DNA of 64,000 nt from Streptomyces sp. SID486 (GTDB lineage Bacteria > Actinomycetota > Actinomycetes > Streptomycetales > Streptomycetaceae), in contig NZ_WWJT01000748.1 of the NCBI RefSeq assembly GCF_009865385.1, positions 62,001 through 126,000 of the forward strand, written 5' to 3'. The position numbers and the translations under genes were made by a program. Below, in pieces: positions 45,041 through 54,223 of the stretch. The notes under the pieces were generated by a model. That model was not told the DNA's origin and ran no database searches. It saw only the letters and a list, made by a program, of their open reading frames with translations. How positions within the stretch are numbered: position 1 is the first letter of the stretch; each line of letters starts with the position of its first letter.

Positions 45041-45990
45041 GTGCGGGACTCCCGCAGTGCCCGCAGCGCGTCGCCTGCTGTCGGCCGGCCCCTGCTCCTG
45101 AACGTCGCGCCCGGGGTCGCCTGCCTCAGGCGCGAGCAGACGCTCGGGCATCGCCGCCTGCTGGAGCCGGACGACGACGTACGCGGGGGCCCGCCCGCTC
45201 TGGGAGAGACTGCGGCTCGGGCACAATCAGCAGACATATCCACTCCTCCCGATCCTGTTGTCGTGTACCCCGGCGTCGCAGCCTTCGGCAGCCTCGCCGC
45301 AGCGCTCCGGGCCGAGGTGGGAGGCCGCCTCGGCGTCGCCGTTGTCAGGTCTTCGGATTCCGCCCCGCTGCCCCACGCGACCGTCGCCAGCGTCCTGCCG
45401 TACCGCGAGCCATTGCGGATCAGCGCATGGCACTACGAGCAGCGGTGGTCCATCAGCGGCACCGAGTCGTCCGTGGGCGCGACCCTCATCGAGGGCACGA
45501 CAGACGACTTGGCGGAGGTCGCGAAAGCCGCCTGGGCGTGGCACGACGGGGAGCCCCTGCGTGGCATCCGCCAGACGGCACCGTTCGTGCACCTGACCGG
45601 CAGGTTCGAGGTGCCAGATCATGACCCCGCACGCCTGGCCGAATCCGAATGGCAGTGCATGCGCCAGGAGGCGGCCGAACTGGAGGTCGACTGGCAGGAG
45701 GCGTACCAGGCGCTGATCGAGGCGGCCTACGCCGAGCCGTCGTTGCGTGCCCTCTTCCCGTTCCAGGAGCCACTGGGGACTGCGCTTCTCGACTACCACC
45801 CGCCCGACCGTGACCATCGTCGGACCATGCCTGACCGCGAACGATGACGGCACATACGGGGTGGGCAGAGGCTTCATCACTCCCGACCTCGGCCTGTTCG
45901 ACAGCGTGCACGACGCCGTGGCAGTGGCCGTGCGGGAGTTGCCGTCCGGCCTCGGCCCGGTCACGCTCGGCTCCTTCCTCAACCGGCCGA
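45041..45990 (+). pseudogene. DUF6193-family protein gene, frameshifted and interrupted by an IS701-family element
   Basis: The frame from 45041 (true start uncertain, possibly GTG 45263) encodes most of a DUF6193 protein, a family annotated with natural product loci: GTTDDLAEVAKAAWAWHDG, FVHLTGRFEVPDHDPARL, WQCMRQEAAELEVDWQEAY, LIEAAYAEPSLRALFPF. Near 45765 the frame shifts, and the usual C-terminus (SHWGLRFSTTTRP, GVGRGFITPDLGLFDS, AVAVAVRELPSGLGPVTLGS) follows in the next frame up to the insertion at 45991. The biochemical role of the family is unknown. Confidence 0.7.
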
Positions 45991-45994
45991 CTAG

Positions 45995-47392
45995 TACTGC
46001 AACGGTGCTTGCCGTGACTGTTGGCCAGTTCGGTCGTTGGTGTGGTTGTGGGTGGGGACCTTGCTGATGTCAGGTTGTGGGCGCGTGAACTGGACGCTGT
46101 GCATGAGCGGTTCGTGCACTGTTTCAGCAGGTCGGAGCCCCGGGATTCGGCACTTGCTTATATGCGGGGCCTGATCGCTCCGCTGCAGCGGAAGAACGGC
46201 TGGACCCTGGCGGAGGAAGCCGGCCACACGGGCCCGGACCGCATCCACCGGATGCTGAACCGGATCGAGTGGGATGCCGACGAGGTACTCGACGACGTGC
46301 GCCAGTACGTGGTCGACAACCTCGGCGACCCCGGCGCCGTCCTGGTCGTGGACGACACGGGCTTTCTGAAGAAGGGGACGCGGTCGGCCGGGGTGCAGCG
46401 GCAGTATTCCGGCACCGCCGGGCGGACGGAGAACTGCCAGGTCGGCGTCTTCCTCGCCTATGCCACCGACCGTGGGCGGACACTGATCGACCGGCGTCTA
46501 TATCTGCCCGCCTCCTGGACCGACGACCGCGAAAGGTGCCGCCGGGCCGGCATCGACGACGAGGTCGGCTTCGAGACGAAGGTGGCTATGGCCAAGGCGA
46601 TGGTCCGCCACGCCATCGCAGACAGGATCCCGTTTCGGTGGGTGACCGCGGATGCCGCCTACGGCTTCTCCAAGAGCTGGCGGTCCGAGCTGGAGCGGGC
46701 GGACGTCTTCCACGTCATGGCCACCACCCGGCACGACACCGTGGTCACCCGCTGGGCCATCGACCATCCCGTCCACGACCTGTTCAACGGCCTTGCCCGG
46801 CAGAAATGGAAGCGCCGTTCCTGCGGCACCGGGGCTCACGGCCAGCGGATCTACGACTGGGCCCGCGTCGAAGTGCGCCCCTGGCACCGCGACGACCGCC
46901 GCCACTGGGCCCTCGCCCGCCGCAGCGTCAGCAGGCCCGAGGAGATCTCCTACTACATCGCCTACTGCCCCGCCGACACCACCCTCGACGAGCTGATCCG
47001 CATCGCGGGCAGCCGGTGGGCCATCGAGGAATGCTTCCAGAGCGCGAAGCAGGAATGCGGCCTGGACGACTACCAGGTCCGCCGCTATCCCGGCTGGCAC
47101 CGCCACATGACCCTCGCCATGGCCGCCCACGCCTGTCTGACAGTCTTGCGGGCCCGCGAGCTGGATGCCGAGAAAGCAGAAACGGATCCTCCCAGCTCAT
47201 CCACCTCAGCCTCGCCGAGATACGACGGCTGATCATCCGCCTCACCGACCGCCGACCCACACCTGTCGAGCACATCCTGCACTGGTCGACCTGGCGCCGC
47301 CGACGACAGCACCAAGCCCGCATCAGTCACTACAAACGACGCGGACACAGCCCCTGACCTGGCCATCAGTCACGGCAAGCACCGTTGCAGTA
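45995..47392 (+). mobile_element. IS701-family insertion sequence, 1,398 bp, CTAG target duplication
   Basis: Flanked by CTAG at 45991-45994 and 47393-47396, the 4-bp duplication typical of IS701. The ends are inverted repeats of about 27 bp starting TACTGCAACGGTGCTTGCCG. It lies in the 3' end of the DUF6193 gene. Confidence 0.9.
46021..47355 (+). pseudogene. IS701-family transposase, frameshifted near its C-terminus
   Basis: The main frame (about 400 codons) carries the IS701 DDE_5 core: GAVLVVDDTGFLKKGTRSAG, FRWVTADAAYGFSKSWR and WAIEECFQSAKQECGLDDYQ, with a zinc-free N-terminus. Around 47195 the expected C-terminus (LIHLSLAEIRRLI, HILHWSTWRRRRQHQARISH) appears in the next frame, ending at 47355, so a one-base indel cuts off about 50 residues. 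Whether the shortened protein is active is unknown; the catalytic triad is retained. Confidence 0.75.
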
Positions 47393-47439
47393 CTAGTGCA
47401 GCTGCGGGCGCCGCACCCAGAACTCATCGGTGATGAGGG

Positions 47440-48157
47440 GGACTTGAGCAGGGCGCTGGAAGTGGTGTGGGAACAGGCCGGGGCGCCGAGCCTTCGGGAG
47501 CTCAAGGAACGCTCGGGCAACCCGCTCGCGCTGCCGGTCAGCAGCGCGGCCCGGATCGTCAACCGCGACGCCATCCCGGCCGATGAGTAGTAGCTGCGGG
47601 CTTTCCTGACCTGCTGCGGCATCCCGTCCGAGCGACACACGCCGTGGCTGAGCGCCTTCGAGAAGATCACCCGGCACTCCCCCACGGCCGCAGGCAGCGA
47701 ACTGCCCGGTGAGTGGCGCCGGCTTCGCAGCCAGGCCGCACTGCGGCGGCTGCAGCGTACGTCCTCCCGGCTGCTGACTGATCCGTCGACGGCGCAGTAC
47801 AGGCACACCTGGGGATCAAGCGACCAGCAGTGGAGGCATGTCCTATCGCTTCTCGAGCCGGTGGTGCTGGAAGAGATCGTGGGCAGCGGGGCGCACAGCT
47901 ACCTCGCCTCGCAGGCCGCGCGGAACGGCAAGGCTCCAGCGCAGCCGGTGTCCTGGCGGCCCGACTACCTGGTGCACCACAACGGCCAGCCCGGGGTGGT
48001 GGAGGTCAAGAGCACCTCCAAGCCGTCGGGTCGGCCTCCGGCGGGTGGAACGGCGGGCATCGCACCGCACACGCCGTCCGGCAGCGGGGGCAACCCCGCC
48101 GCGCGGGTGCTTCCCCTCCCGGCCGGGCCCCCGCCTGTTGTTGCGGCAGTCACCTGA
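47440..48157 (+). pseudogene. HTH plus nuclease-like gene with two adjacent TAG codons
   Basis: One frame is open from the IS701 right end to 48157 except for TAG-TAG at 47588-47593. Before the stops it reads like the helix-turn-helix region of Streptomyces XRE-type proteins (LEVVWEQAGAPSLRELKER, VSSAARIVNRDAIPAD), after them LRAFLTCCGIPSERHTPWLS, the usual continuation. Further on, SWRPDYLVHHNGQPGVVEVKST has the D...ExK arrangement of a PD-(D/E)XK nuclease domain, followed by low-complexity sequence. The 5' end is lost to the IS. A double amber codon in an otherwise open frame of about 240 codons is odd and is listed as a finding. Confidence 0.5.
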
Positions 48158-48256
48158 CCATGCCGCCCCGCCGTCGGCCTGCCCTCGGAGCCCTGGCCGA
48201 AGGCGCGGGCGTCATGACGCCGTGCACGCAACACCAGCAGAAGACCGAGGCCCGTC

Positions 48257-48410
48257 ATGGTCCCTTTCCCGGGTACAGCAGCCCTCGCTTTGGGACGCAG
48301 GGGAGCCCTTCGTGTCGCTCCCCTGCCCCGCGAAAGCACGGTGTCTTTGATCAGCCGCATCGCCGACCGCTACGGGATGGAAGCGAAGGTGTTGCTGGCC
48401 TGCGGCCGGG
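48257..48410 (+). pseudogene. TniQ N-terminal fragment
   Basis: About 45 codons from ATG 48257 read ALRVAPLPRESTVSLISRIADRYG, the conserved beginning of TniQ/TnsD-type target-selection proteins. The rest of the protein, including the zinc fingers, is replaced by unrelated sequence. It is a scrap of a Tn7/Tn5053-like transposon. Confidence 0.55.
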
Positions 48411-48536
48411 GCAAGTCGCTGATCGAGGTGTACGTCTCCCGGCAGAGCTCCACCACCGCGATCCGCAGCCGCGTCGGCACGACACCCTTGGCCGACGGCA
48501 CCCTGATCCAGTCCCGGCAGACACCACCCGGAACGG

Positions 48537-49079
48537 GCCCGGGCCCTGTGGTGGTCCGGCACCGGTGCCACCACGCAGGACGTCGACCGGTGCTGGCAGT
48601 CCTTCCTGAGGCGCTTCGACGTGGAGCACACCTTCCGGCTGCTCAAGCAGACCCTCGGCTGGACCCGGCCCAAGCTCCGGGACTCTCATGCCGTCGACCG
48701 CTGGACATGGCTCGTTCTGGCGGCACACGCTCAACTTCGTCTCGCCCGTCCGCTCGCCCATGACCTTCGTCGGCCGTGGGAACGGCCGACGGAACCGAAC
48801 AGACTCACCCCGGCCCGAGTCCGCCGAGGGTTCAGGAACCTGCGCGCGAAGACCGGCACGCCAGCCGGTGCACCAAAACCCACCCGCCCCGGCCCCGCCC
48901 CTGGCCGCCCGCTCGGCTCAAAGAACCGACGGCCGGCCACCCGCCACGACGTCGGACGCGTCCTCGCCACCGGCGAAGCGTATGCCCGACCCGCCCACCA
49001 CAAGACGGGCACCAGGCCCAGACGTGGCGGCGCGCCTGCTACCGAGCAGGCCCACCGGTCAGGCCCGGCCGCAGACTGA
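48537..49079 (+). pseudogene. Transposase C-terminal fragment
   Basis: Reads DVDRCWQSFLRRFDVEHTFR, LLKQTLGWTRPKLRD, RWTWLVLAAHAQLRLARPLA and LTPARVRRGFRNLRAKTGTP, the C-terminal third of a large Streptomyces DDE transposase family (the E in FDVEHTFRLLKQ is the last catalytic residue). The N-terminal two thirds are missing, and the start lies at a junction with the TniQ scrap. The first methionine in frame is 48621. Confidence 0.65.
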
Positions 49080-49093
49080 TACGGTCCCTGGCC

Positions 49094-49361
49094 GTGACCG
49101 AACTTCCCGCCTTCCCCTATCACCCGGATCCCATTGGGACCGGTGCTGTCGTTCGCTCGGAAGCGGAGTGCGCCTCCTGCGGCCAGGCGCGGGGATACGT
49201 CTATGCGGGTCCAGTCTTCGCAGAGCTACAAGCCTTTGCCCGCCCCGGCCTGCACTGTCGCAGAGCACTACTGCACCGAGGAAGGCTGCCTGCTGTGCGC
49301 GGCGAAGGAGGCGATCACCAAGGGACAAGACGTCTACGCAGACCTCGAAAAGACGTGGTGA
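49094..49361 (+). pseudogene. CbrC-like protein fragment
   Basis: From GTG 49094 about 50 codons read LPAFPYHPDPIGTGAVVRSE, CASCGQARGYVYAGPVF, the N-terminus of CbrC (UPF0167) proteins with its first cysteine pair. The frame then breaks; in another frame CTEEGCLLCAAKEAITKGQD and VYADLEKTW end at 49361 and may be the displaced remainder. Family members are small cysteine-rich proteins linked to colicin tolerance. Not functional in this state. Confidence 0.5.
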
Positions 49362-49484
49362 TTTCATCGGGTCATACGAGAGCCACCGCTTCGGTGTGAA
49401 CGATGTGAACGGCAGCCAGGTGTAGGCCCGTTCGTGATGGTTATGTACTCGGCCGTGGGCGGTGCTGCTGGACGACGTCACTCG

Positions 49485-49632
49485 GGGACCACCCCGGCGG
49501 GTGCGGGGAGCAGCAACACATGGGGCTCTGAACCCCAGGTGCTTGGGGACCATCCCCGCGGGCGCGGGGAGCAGAGGAGTGTGCAGGGGCGCGCGCCGGG
49601 GGCCGGATGGGACCATCCCCGGTCATCCAGCC
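49485..49632 (+). CRISPR. Relic type I-E CRISPR array (two 29-bp repeats plus a truncated third)
   Basis: A 29-bp unit at 49546-49574 begins GGGACCATCCCCG and ends GCGCGGGGAGCAG, the Streptomyces type I-E repeat on this strand. A degenerate copy is at 49485-49513 (four mismatches) and a truncated copy starts at 49609 (GGGACCATCCCCG, then diverges). The spacers are 32 bp (49514-49545) and 34 bp (49575-49608), right for type I-E. The degenerate first repeat and truncated third indicate a decaying orphan array. No cas gene is in the window. Confidence 0.75.
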
Positions 49633-49762
49633 CATTACCGGCTCCCGGGCGGCCTACCGGCGGCCGCTCGGGATGCTGCTGGTGGAACCGGGAAACGGCC
49701 CGGTTGATTCCCGGTCGATCGGCGTCCGGTGCGCGCCCGGTCGTCGCCCTCCGGGCGGCGGG

Positions 49763-50482
49763 TCAGACGGCTCCCGTTCCCGTGCCCGGAGTCGGCCCGG
49801 CGGCGATCGAGAAGGCGAGGACGAGGCCGTCGGCCGTGGCGTGTGCCGAGGTCAGCCTGACGCCGCGGGGCAGACCGGTGACCGGTACGGTCCGGGGCTC
49901 GAGTTGCCGCCGCAGCGCGGAGGCGGACGGCAGCGCGGCGAGGTCGTCGACCGCCACCTGCCGGCCGAGGACGTTCACGGTGGTGGGCGTGACGGTGAAG
50001 GAGTCCGCCGTCGTCGACACCTCGCACCGCACGGCGACCGGCAGCCCCAGGCGGCCGACGCTTCCGTCGAGGACGAGGTCGCCGTCCCGGCCCCTGGCCG
50101 TGAGGCCGTCGCCCGTCGAGCCGAGCCGCCGGGTCACCTGGTCGTACCCGATGGTGGCGGTCCCGCTGCCGCCGGCGCTGTCGCCGTCCGTCGTGACCCC
50201 CCTGAGGCGGAGGGTCACGTCCATCACGGCGTGCTGACGGCGTACGCCCCGGACCGTCACCTCCACGTCGCCGACGTCGCCGTCGAGGGTGCGCAGTCCC
50301 GCGAGCGGGGTGGTGAGGTCGGCGTGGACCGGCCCGTGCGGGTCGAGCCGTTGTGCCGCCCGGGCGGCGATCCGCCCCTCGGTCCGGTGCTCCACCAGGA
50401 GGTCGGTCGAGCACACCAGGGCGGCCAGGGCCGCGGCGAGCGAGACGAGGAGGCGTGTCTTGTTCCGGCGGTTGGATGTCAC
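49763..50482 (-). CDS. DUF2993 (LmeA-like) lipid-binding exported protein
   Basis: A 239-residue protein from GTG 50480-50482, with an N-terminal membrane anchor or signal (RLLVSLAAALAALVCSTDLLV, residues 8-30). The body is the beta-rich DUF2993 pattern: GRIAARAAQRLDPHGPVHADL, LRTLDGDVGDVEVTVRGVRRQ, VNVLGRQVAVDDLAALPSA and LPRGVRLTSAHATADGLVLAF. The family includes mycobacterial LmeA and is thought to bind phospholipid outside the membrane. It follows the MMPL transporter gene by 63 bp on the same strand, so a shared envelope-lipid role and transcript are likely. Alternative start GTG 50512 lacks a better Shine-Dalgarno. Confidence 0.75.
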   Translation of the reverse strand: MTSNRRNKTRLLVSLAAALAALVCSTDLLVEHRTEGRIAARAAQRLDPHGPVHADLTTPLAGLRTLDGDVGDVEVTVRGVRRQHAVMDVTLRLRGVTTDGDSAGGSGTATIGYDQVTRRLGSTGDGLTARGRDGDLVLDGSVGRLGLPVAVRCEVSTTADSFTVTPTTVNVLGRQVAVDDLAALPSASALRRQLEPRTVPVTGLPRGVRLTSAHATADGLVLAFSIAAGPTPGTGTGAV

Positions 50483-50545
50483 GTGGTCTTCGGCTCCGGA
50501 TCGTCGGTACACGGGCGTCGGCGGGTGAGGCGGTGAGCGGGGCGG

Positions 50546-52729
50546 TCAGGCGTGCACGTGGGGCAGGAGGCGGTCGAGCCGTCGGGGCAGCCACCAGTTG
50601 GCCCGGCCCAGCAGGAACATGGCGGACGGCACCAGGATCAGACGGACCACCGTGGCGTCCAGGATCACGCTGACGGCCAGGCCCAGGGCGAGCATCTTCA
50701 CCACCACTGTCGGTGAGGCGGTGAAGGACAGGAACACCGCGGTCATGATGAAGGCCGCGGCGGAGATGACGCGTGCGGTCGCGGACAGTCCCTCGCCGAC
50801 GGCGAGCCGGTTGTCGGCGGTGCGGTGCCACGCTTCCGCGATCCGGGACAGCAGGAAGATCTCGTAGTCCATGGACAGCCCGAAGACGATGGCGAACATC
50901 ATCATCGGGACGTACGACTCGATGGGCACCGGCTCCGACAGCCCCAGCAGTGTGCCGCCCCAGCCCCACTGGAACACGGCGACCAGGACGCCGTAGGAGG
51001 CTGCCGTGGTGAGGAGGTTGAGGACGACGGCCTTGAGGGGGATCAGCACGCTGCGGAAGACCGTCATGAGCAGCAGGAAGGCGAGGACCAGGACGACACC
51101 GATGACGATCGGCAGCCGGTCGCCGACCGTGTCCCGGAAGTCGGCCTGGCCTGCCACGCTGCCGGTGAGCCAGGCCCGGGCGCCCGTGCCGTCGAGGGCG
51201 CCGGGCAGGGTGCGGCCGGAGAGGGTGTGGAGCAGTGTGCCGGTCGCGGCGTCCTGCGGGCCGGTGGCCGGGGTGATCGTGGTGACCAGGACGCTGCCGT
51301 CGTCACTCGCCCGGACCGGGGTGAAGGACGCGATGCCGTGGGTGCCCTGGAGGGCCGCGGTCACGTCGTGCGCCACCCGGTCCGCGGAGGTCTGCGCCCC
51401 GCTCACGTCGACCACGGCGAGGACCGGGCCGTTGGCGCCCGCTCCGAAGCCCTCGCCCTCGGCGTGCGCGATCCAGTCGTACGCGGTGCGGGTGCTGCTG
51501 CCCGGCCGGTCGGCGCCGGCGTCGACGTGGCCGAGGCGCATCGACAGCAGGGGCACGGAGCAGACGCCGAGGACGGCGAGGCCGACGGCCAGGAAGGTCC
51601 ACGGCCGCCGGGCGACGCGTTGTGCGTACCGGTGCCAGCCGTCCCGCGCTCCGGCGCTCTCGGCGACCGGTCGACGCACCCGCACGCGGTCCATGCGCCG
51701 GCCGACGAGGCCCAGGGCGGCGGGGACGAGGGTGAGGGCGGCACCGGCGGTCACGACGACGGCGAACGTCGCGGCCAGGCCGATCTTGCCGATGAACGTC
51801 AGTCCGCACGCGTACAAGCTGAGCATGGCCACCGCCACGGTCAGCGCGGCGATGAGGACCGCGCGTCCGCTGGTGTGCGCCGTGCGGGCCGCGGCCTCGA
51901 CGGGGTCCCGGCCCTCGATCAGGTCCTGGCGGAAGCGCGTGGTCAGGAACAGGGCGTAGTCGATGCCGACACCCAGGCCGATCATGCCGGCCAGGGTCGT
52001 GGCGGAGGTCGCGAAGGAGAGGGTGGCGGCGACGACGCCCACGATGCCGAGGCCCACTCCGACGCTGATCAGCGCGGTGGCCAGGGGCAGCAGCGCGGCG
52101 AGGACACTGCCGAAGGCGAGCAGCAGGATGACGAGGGCGGTGACGACGCCCACGCCCTCGCTCGCCTTGTCGTCGGCCGGTTCCCGGACCACCTGGTCGA
52201 GGTCGCCGCCGTAGGCGACGCCCAGTCCCGCCGCCCGGGCGGGCTCCGTCGCCGCGTCGAGCCGCCCGGTGTAGTCGTGGCCGAGGCTCTTCAGCTGCCG
52301 GTCGAAGGAGACGGTGGTGTAGGCGGTGCGTCCGTCGTCGCTGGTCACGACCTGCGAGGCGGCGGTGGCGTGCGGCAGGTCGCGCAGCTTCGACAGGGTC
52401 CGGTCGAGTGCCGTCCGCTGGTCGGCCACGGTGCCGGTGGCGCTGTGGAAGACGACCTTGCCGTTGGGCCGTCCCACCGCGGGCATGGATCGCGCGAGGA
52501 TGTCGGCGCCGGTGTGCGAGGCGGTGCCGGGCAGGCTGACCTCGTCGCTGAAGGTGGGTGCCGCGAGGTGCCGCCCGGTGAGCGCCGCTGCGAGGATCAG
52601 CAGCCAGGCGCCGATGACCACGACCGGGCGCCGGGCGCAGTGGGCGCCCAGACGGCCGAGCGCGCCGGGAGCGCGGGCCGCGCGCTTCGAGGGGTGCGGG
52701 CCGGTCGGCGCGAGCGGGGATCGGGGCAC
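50546..52729 (-). CDS. MMPL/RND-family transporter
   Basis: A 727-residue integral membrane protein with the MMPL layout: one N-terminal helix (VVVIGAWLLILAAALTG), a periplasmic loop, five helices, a second single helix and loop, and five more helices. Conserved segments are visible: GLGVGIDYALFLTTRFRQDL after the first bundle (with the G-x-x-x-D-Y-x-x-F motif) and FGLSMDYEIFLLSRIAEAW after the second, carrying the Asp-Tyr pairs used in proton relay. These transporters export lipids, siderophores or drugs. It is divergent from a TetR gene with operator-like repeats between them, so it is very probably repressed by that regulator. Confidence 0.9.
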   Translation of the reverse strand: MPRSPLAPTGPHPSKRAARAPGALGRLGAHCARRPVVVIGAWLLILAAALTGRHLAAPTFSDEVSLPGTASHTGADILARSMPAVGRPNGKVVFHSATGTVADQRTALDRTLSKLRDLPHATAASQVVTSDDGRTAYTTVSFDRQLKSLGHDYTGRLDAATEPARAAGLGVAYGGDLDQVVREPADDKASEGVGVVTALVILLLAFGSVLAALLPLATALISVGVGLGIVGVVAATLSFATSATTLAGMIGLGVGIDYALFLTTRFRQDLIEGRDPVEAAARTAHTSGRAVLIAALTVAVAMLSLYACGLTFIGKIGLAATFAVVVTAGAALTLVPAALGLVGRRMDRVRVRRPVAESAGARDGWHRYAQRVARRPWTFLAVGLAVLGVCSVPLLSMRLGHVDAGADRPGSSTRTAYDWIAHAEGEGFGAGANGPVLAVVDVSGAQTSADRVAHDVTAALQGTHGIASFTPVRASDDGSVLVTTITPATGPQDAATGTLLHTLSGRTLPGALDGTGARAWLTGSVAGQADFRDTVGDRLPIVIGVVLVLAFLLLMTVFRSVLIPLKAVVLNLLTTAASYGVLVAVFQWGWGGTLLGLSEPVPIESYVPMMMFAIVFGLSMDYEIFLLSRIAEAWHRTADNRLAVGEGLSATARVISAAAFIMTAVFLSFTASPTVVVKMLALGLAVSVILDATVVRLILVPSAMFLLGRANWWLPRRLDRLLPHVHA

Positions 52730-52890
52730 CGGTACCTCCAGAGAAAACTGTCACGAGTGACACAAACTCTAGAGACAAGTGGCATGCATGACAATTGGCA
52801 GTCATGACGCTTTGCTGGGGCGACGACACCGGGCACCCTCCGGCGAACCCGGCGAAGCCGGCACGGGTGTCAATTGACAGTCACGACACG
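52730..52890. promoter_or_regulatory. Divergent MMPL/TetR control region with repeated operators
   Basis: Contains an inverted repeat TGTCACGAGTGACA (52749-52762: TGTCAC, GA, GTGACA) next to the transporter start, and two direct copies of a 17-bp element, CAATTGGCAGTCATGAC (52792-52808) and CAATTGACAGTCACGAC (52871-52887), the second just before the TetR start. The layout suits TetR autorepression and repression of the transporter. Binding is inferred. Confidence 0.6.
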
Positions 52891-53523
52891 ATGCCGGAGG
52901 CTTCGGCCATGCCGAGTGAGATCGCCCCCGCCGGACTGCGCGAACGCAAGAAGGAGGAGACGCGACGCCTGCTGCTGGAAGGGGCCGCGCGCCTGTTCGA
53001 GGAGCGCGGCTTCGAGAGCACCACCGTCGCGGACATCGCCGCGTACGCGAACGTCTCGGTACGCACGTTCTTCCGCTACTTCGAGAGCAAGGAAGCGCTG
53101 CTGCTGCCGGACGGCGTCGAGATCTTCACCTTCGTCGAGAACGCCCTGGCCGCCCGTCCGGCGGACGAGGAGCCCCTGGACGCCGTGTGCAACGCCCTGT
53201 CGCAGGCGGCGGAACCGTTCGCCGCCTCCACCCTGACGGCTCTCGGCCACCCCTTGGACGACATCGAGAACGTCGTCACGGCCCGCCTCGTCCAGGCCTT
53301 CTCCGACTTCGAGGAGCGGCTGACGGTCCTGGTGCGCGACAGGCTGGACCCGGACACGCCGGACGCCGACCTCAAGGCGGCCGTCATCGCGTGCGCCGCG
53401 CTCTCGGCGGTGCGTGCCGTCCTGCGCACCCGCCGCGCCCGCCGCGCGTCCGGCCTCACGGACAGGGGCCCGGCGCCGCTACCGCGGGCCTTCGGCTTCC
53501 TGCGGGAGATCGGCTCGACCTGA
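52891..53523 (+). CDS. TetR-family transcriptional regulator
   Basis: A 210-residue protein with start ATG 52891 chosen because the upstream in-frame ATG (52795) would put the operator repeats inside the gene. Residues about 12-58 are the TetR DNA-binding domain: RKKEETRRLLLEGAARLFEE, GFESTTVADIAAYANVSVRTFFRYFESKEAL with the helix-turn-helix at VADIAAYANVSVRTFF. The C-terminal ligand domain is helical (LDAVCNALSQAA, LVQAFSDFEERLTVLVRDRL). It is adjacent to and divergent from the MMPL transporter gene and likely represses it until a small lipophilic ligand binds. Confidence 0.9.
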   Translation: MPEASAMPSEIAPAGLRERKKEETRRLLLEGAARLFEERGFESTTVADIAAYANVSVRTFFRYFESKEALLLPDGVEIFTFVENALAARPADEEPLDAVCNALSQAAEPFAASTLTALGHPLDDIENVVTARLVQAFSDFEERLTVLVRDRLDPDTPDADLKAAVIACAALSAVRAVLRTRRARRASGLTDRGPAPLPRAFGFLREIGST

Positions 53524-54223
53524 CGGCCGGGGCGCGGCGGGGGACGCCCCCCTGCCGGTTGTCTCGGACGCACTCATGGCGAACGGCACGGAACCGGTCC
53601 GGGACGGCAACAACCACCCGGTGGTGACTGGCGCAGAAACTGCGTGACCCCGGCGGCTCGACCCGCCGGGGTTGTCGAGCTATCTAGTCGCCGACTTCTT
53701 GTACGGGACGTCCCAGAAGGGCGGTCCAGCTGACTCCCAACCACCCCATAGGGCAGCAGTACGAGCGATGGTGGCGGTTTCAGGGGCACCCTGTGACCAG
53801 GCCTCGATGCCTGCACGCCCGACATCCCAGGCGCCTCGACGAAGATGCGCCCCGTCTCAATCACTCCAGGCATGGAGATGCTGCGCCTGGACGTGGGAAG
53901 CGGCGCCACTGGCACCGACCGCTGGCTTTGGTGCTGATCAGAGTGGCCACGTCACACAAGTTGAGCCAGAGCCCGAGTTTCGACAGCAGTTGTTCAGCAG
54001 TTCGCAAGGGCACCCAGACCGCGCCGTGTTCGATGGTCACGAGAATCAACAGCACCCGAACCACTGGCCGACGACGCTCCTGAAGTCCGGTCGCATCGAC
54101 ACGTGACTGCGGCAGCACGCCCGCGGGTACCCTCCGGAAGGCAGAGACCGGTGCCAGGGCATCACCTCGCAGTCGACCAAATCCAGGTGCGAGACGGGCC
54201 GGGCTGCCGATAGCTTCGCCCGA
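53524..54223. other. Gene-free stretch with a hairpin and a stray ISL3 end
   Basis: No convincing gene in 700 bp. A strong hairpin at 53648-53671 (CCCCGGCGG, six-base loop, CCGCCGGGG) may be a terminator. At 53951-53973 the sequence TTGAGCCAGAGCCC is an inverted-orientation end of the ISL3-type element found complete at 54842-57176, with no transposase beside it, so an element or a part was lost here. Confidence 0.5.

Noticed and set aside
50825..52807. Plus-strand open frame opposite the MMPL transporter
   Set aside because: The minus strand has unmistakable MMPL motifs; the plus frame is low-complexity shadow and would run through the divergent promoter.
53576..53647. Possible 23-codon peptide ORF after the TetR gene
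   Set aside because: Short, lacks a Shine-Dalgarno and has no modifying enzyme nearby, so a RiPP precursor reading was not supported.
53648..53671. Strong hairpin considered as part of a tRNA or attachment site
   Set aside because: No cloverleaf, T-loop or anticodon arm could be assembled around it; a terminator is simpler.
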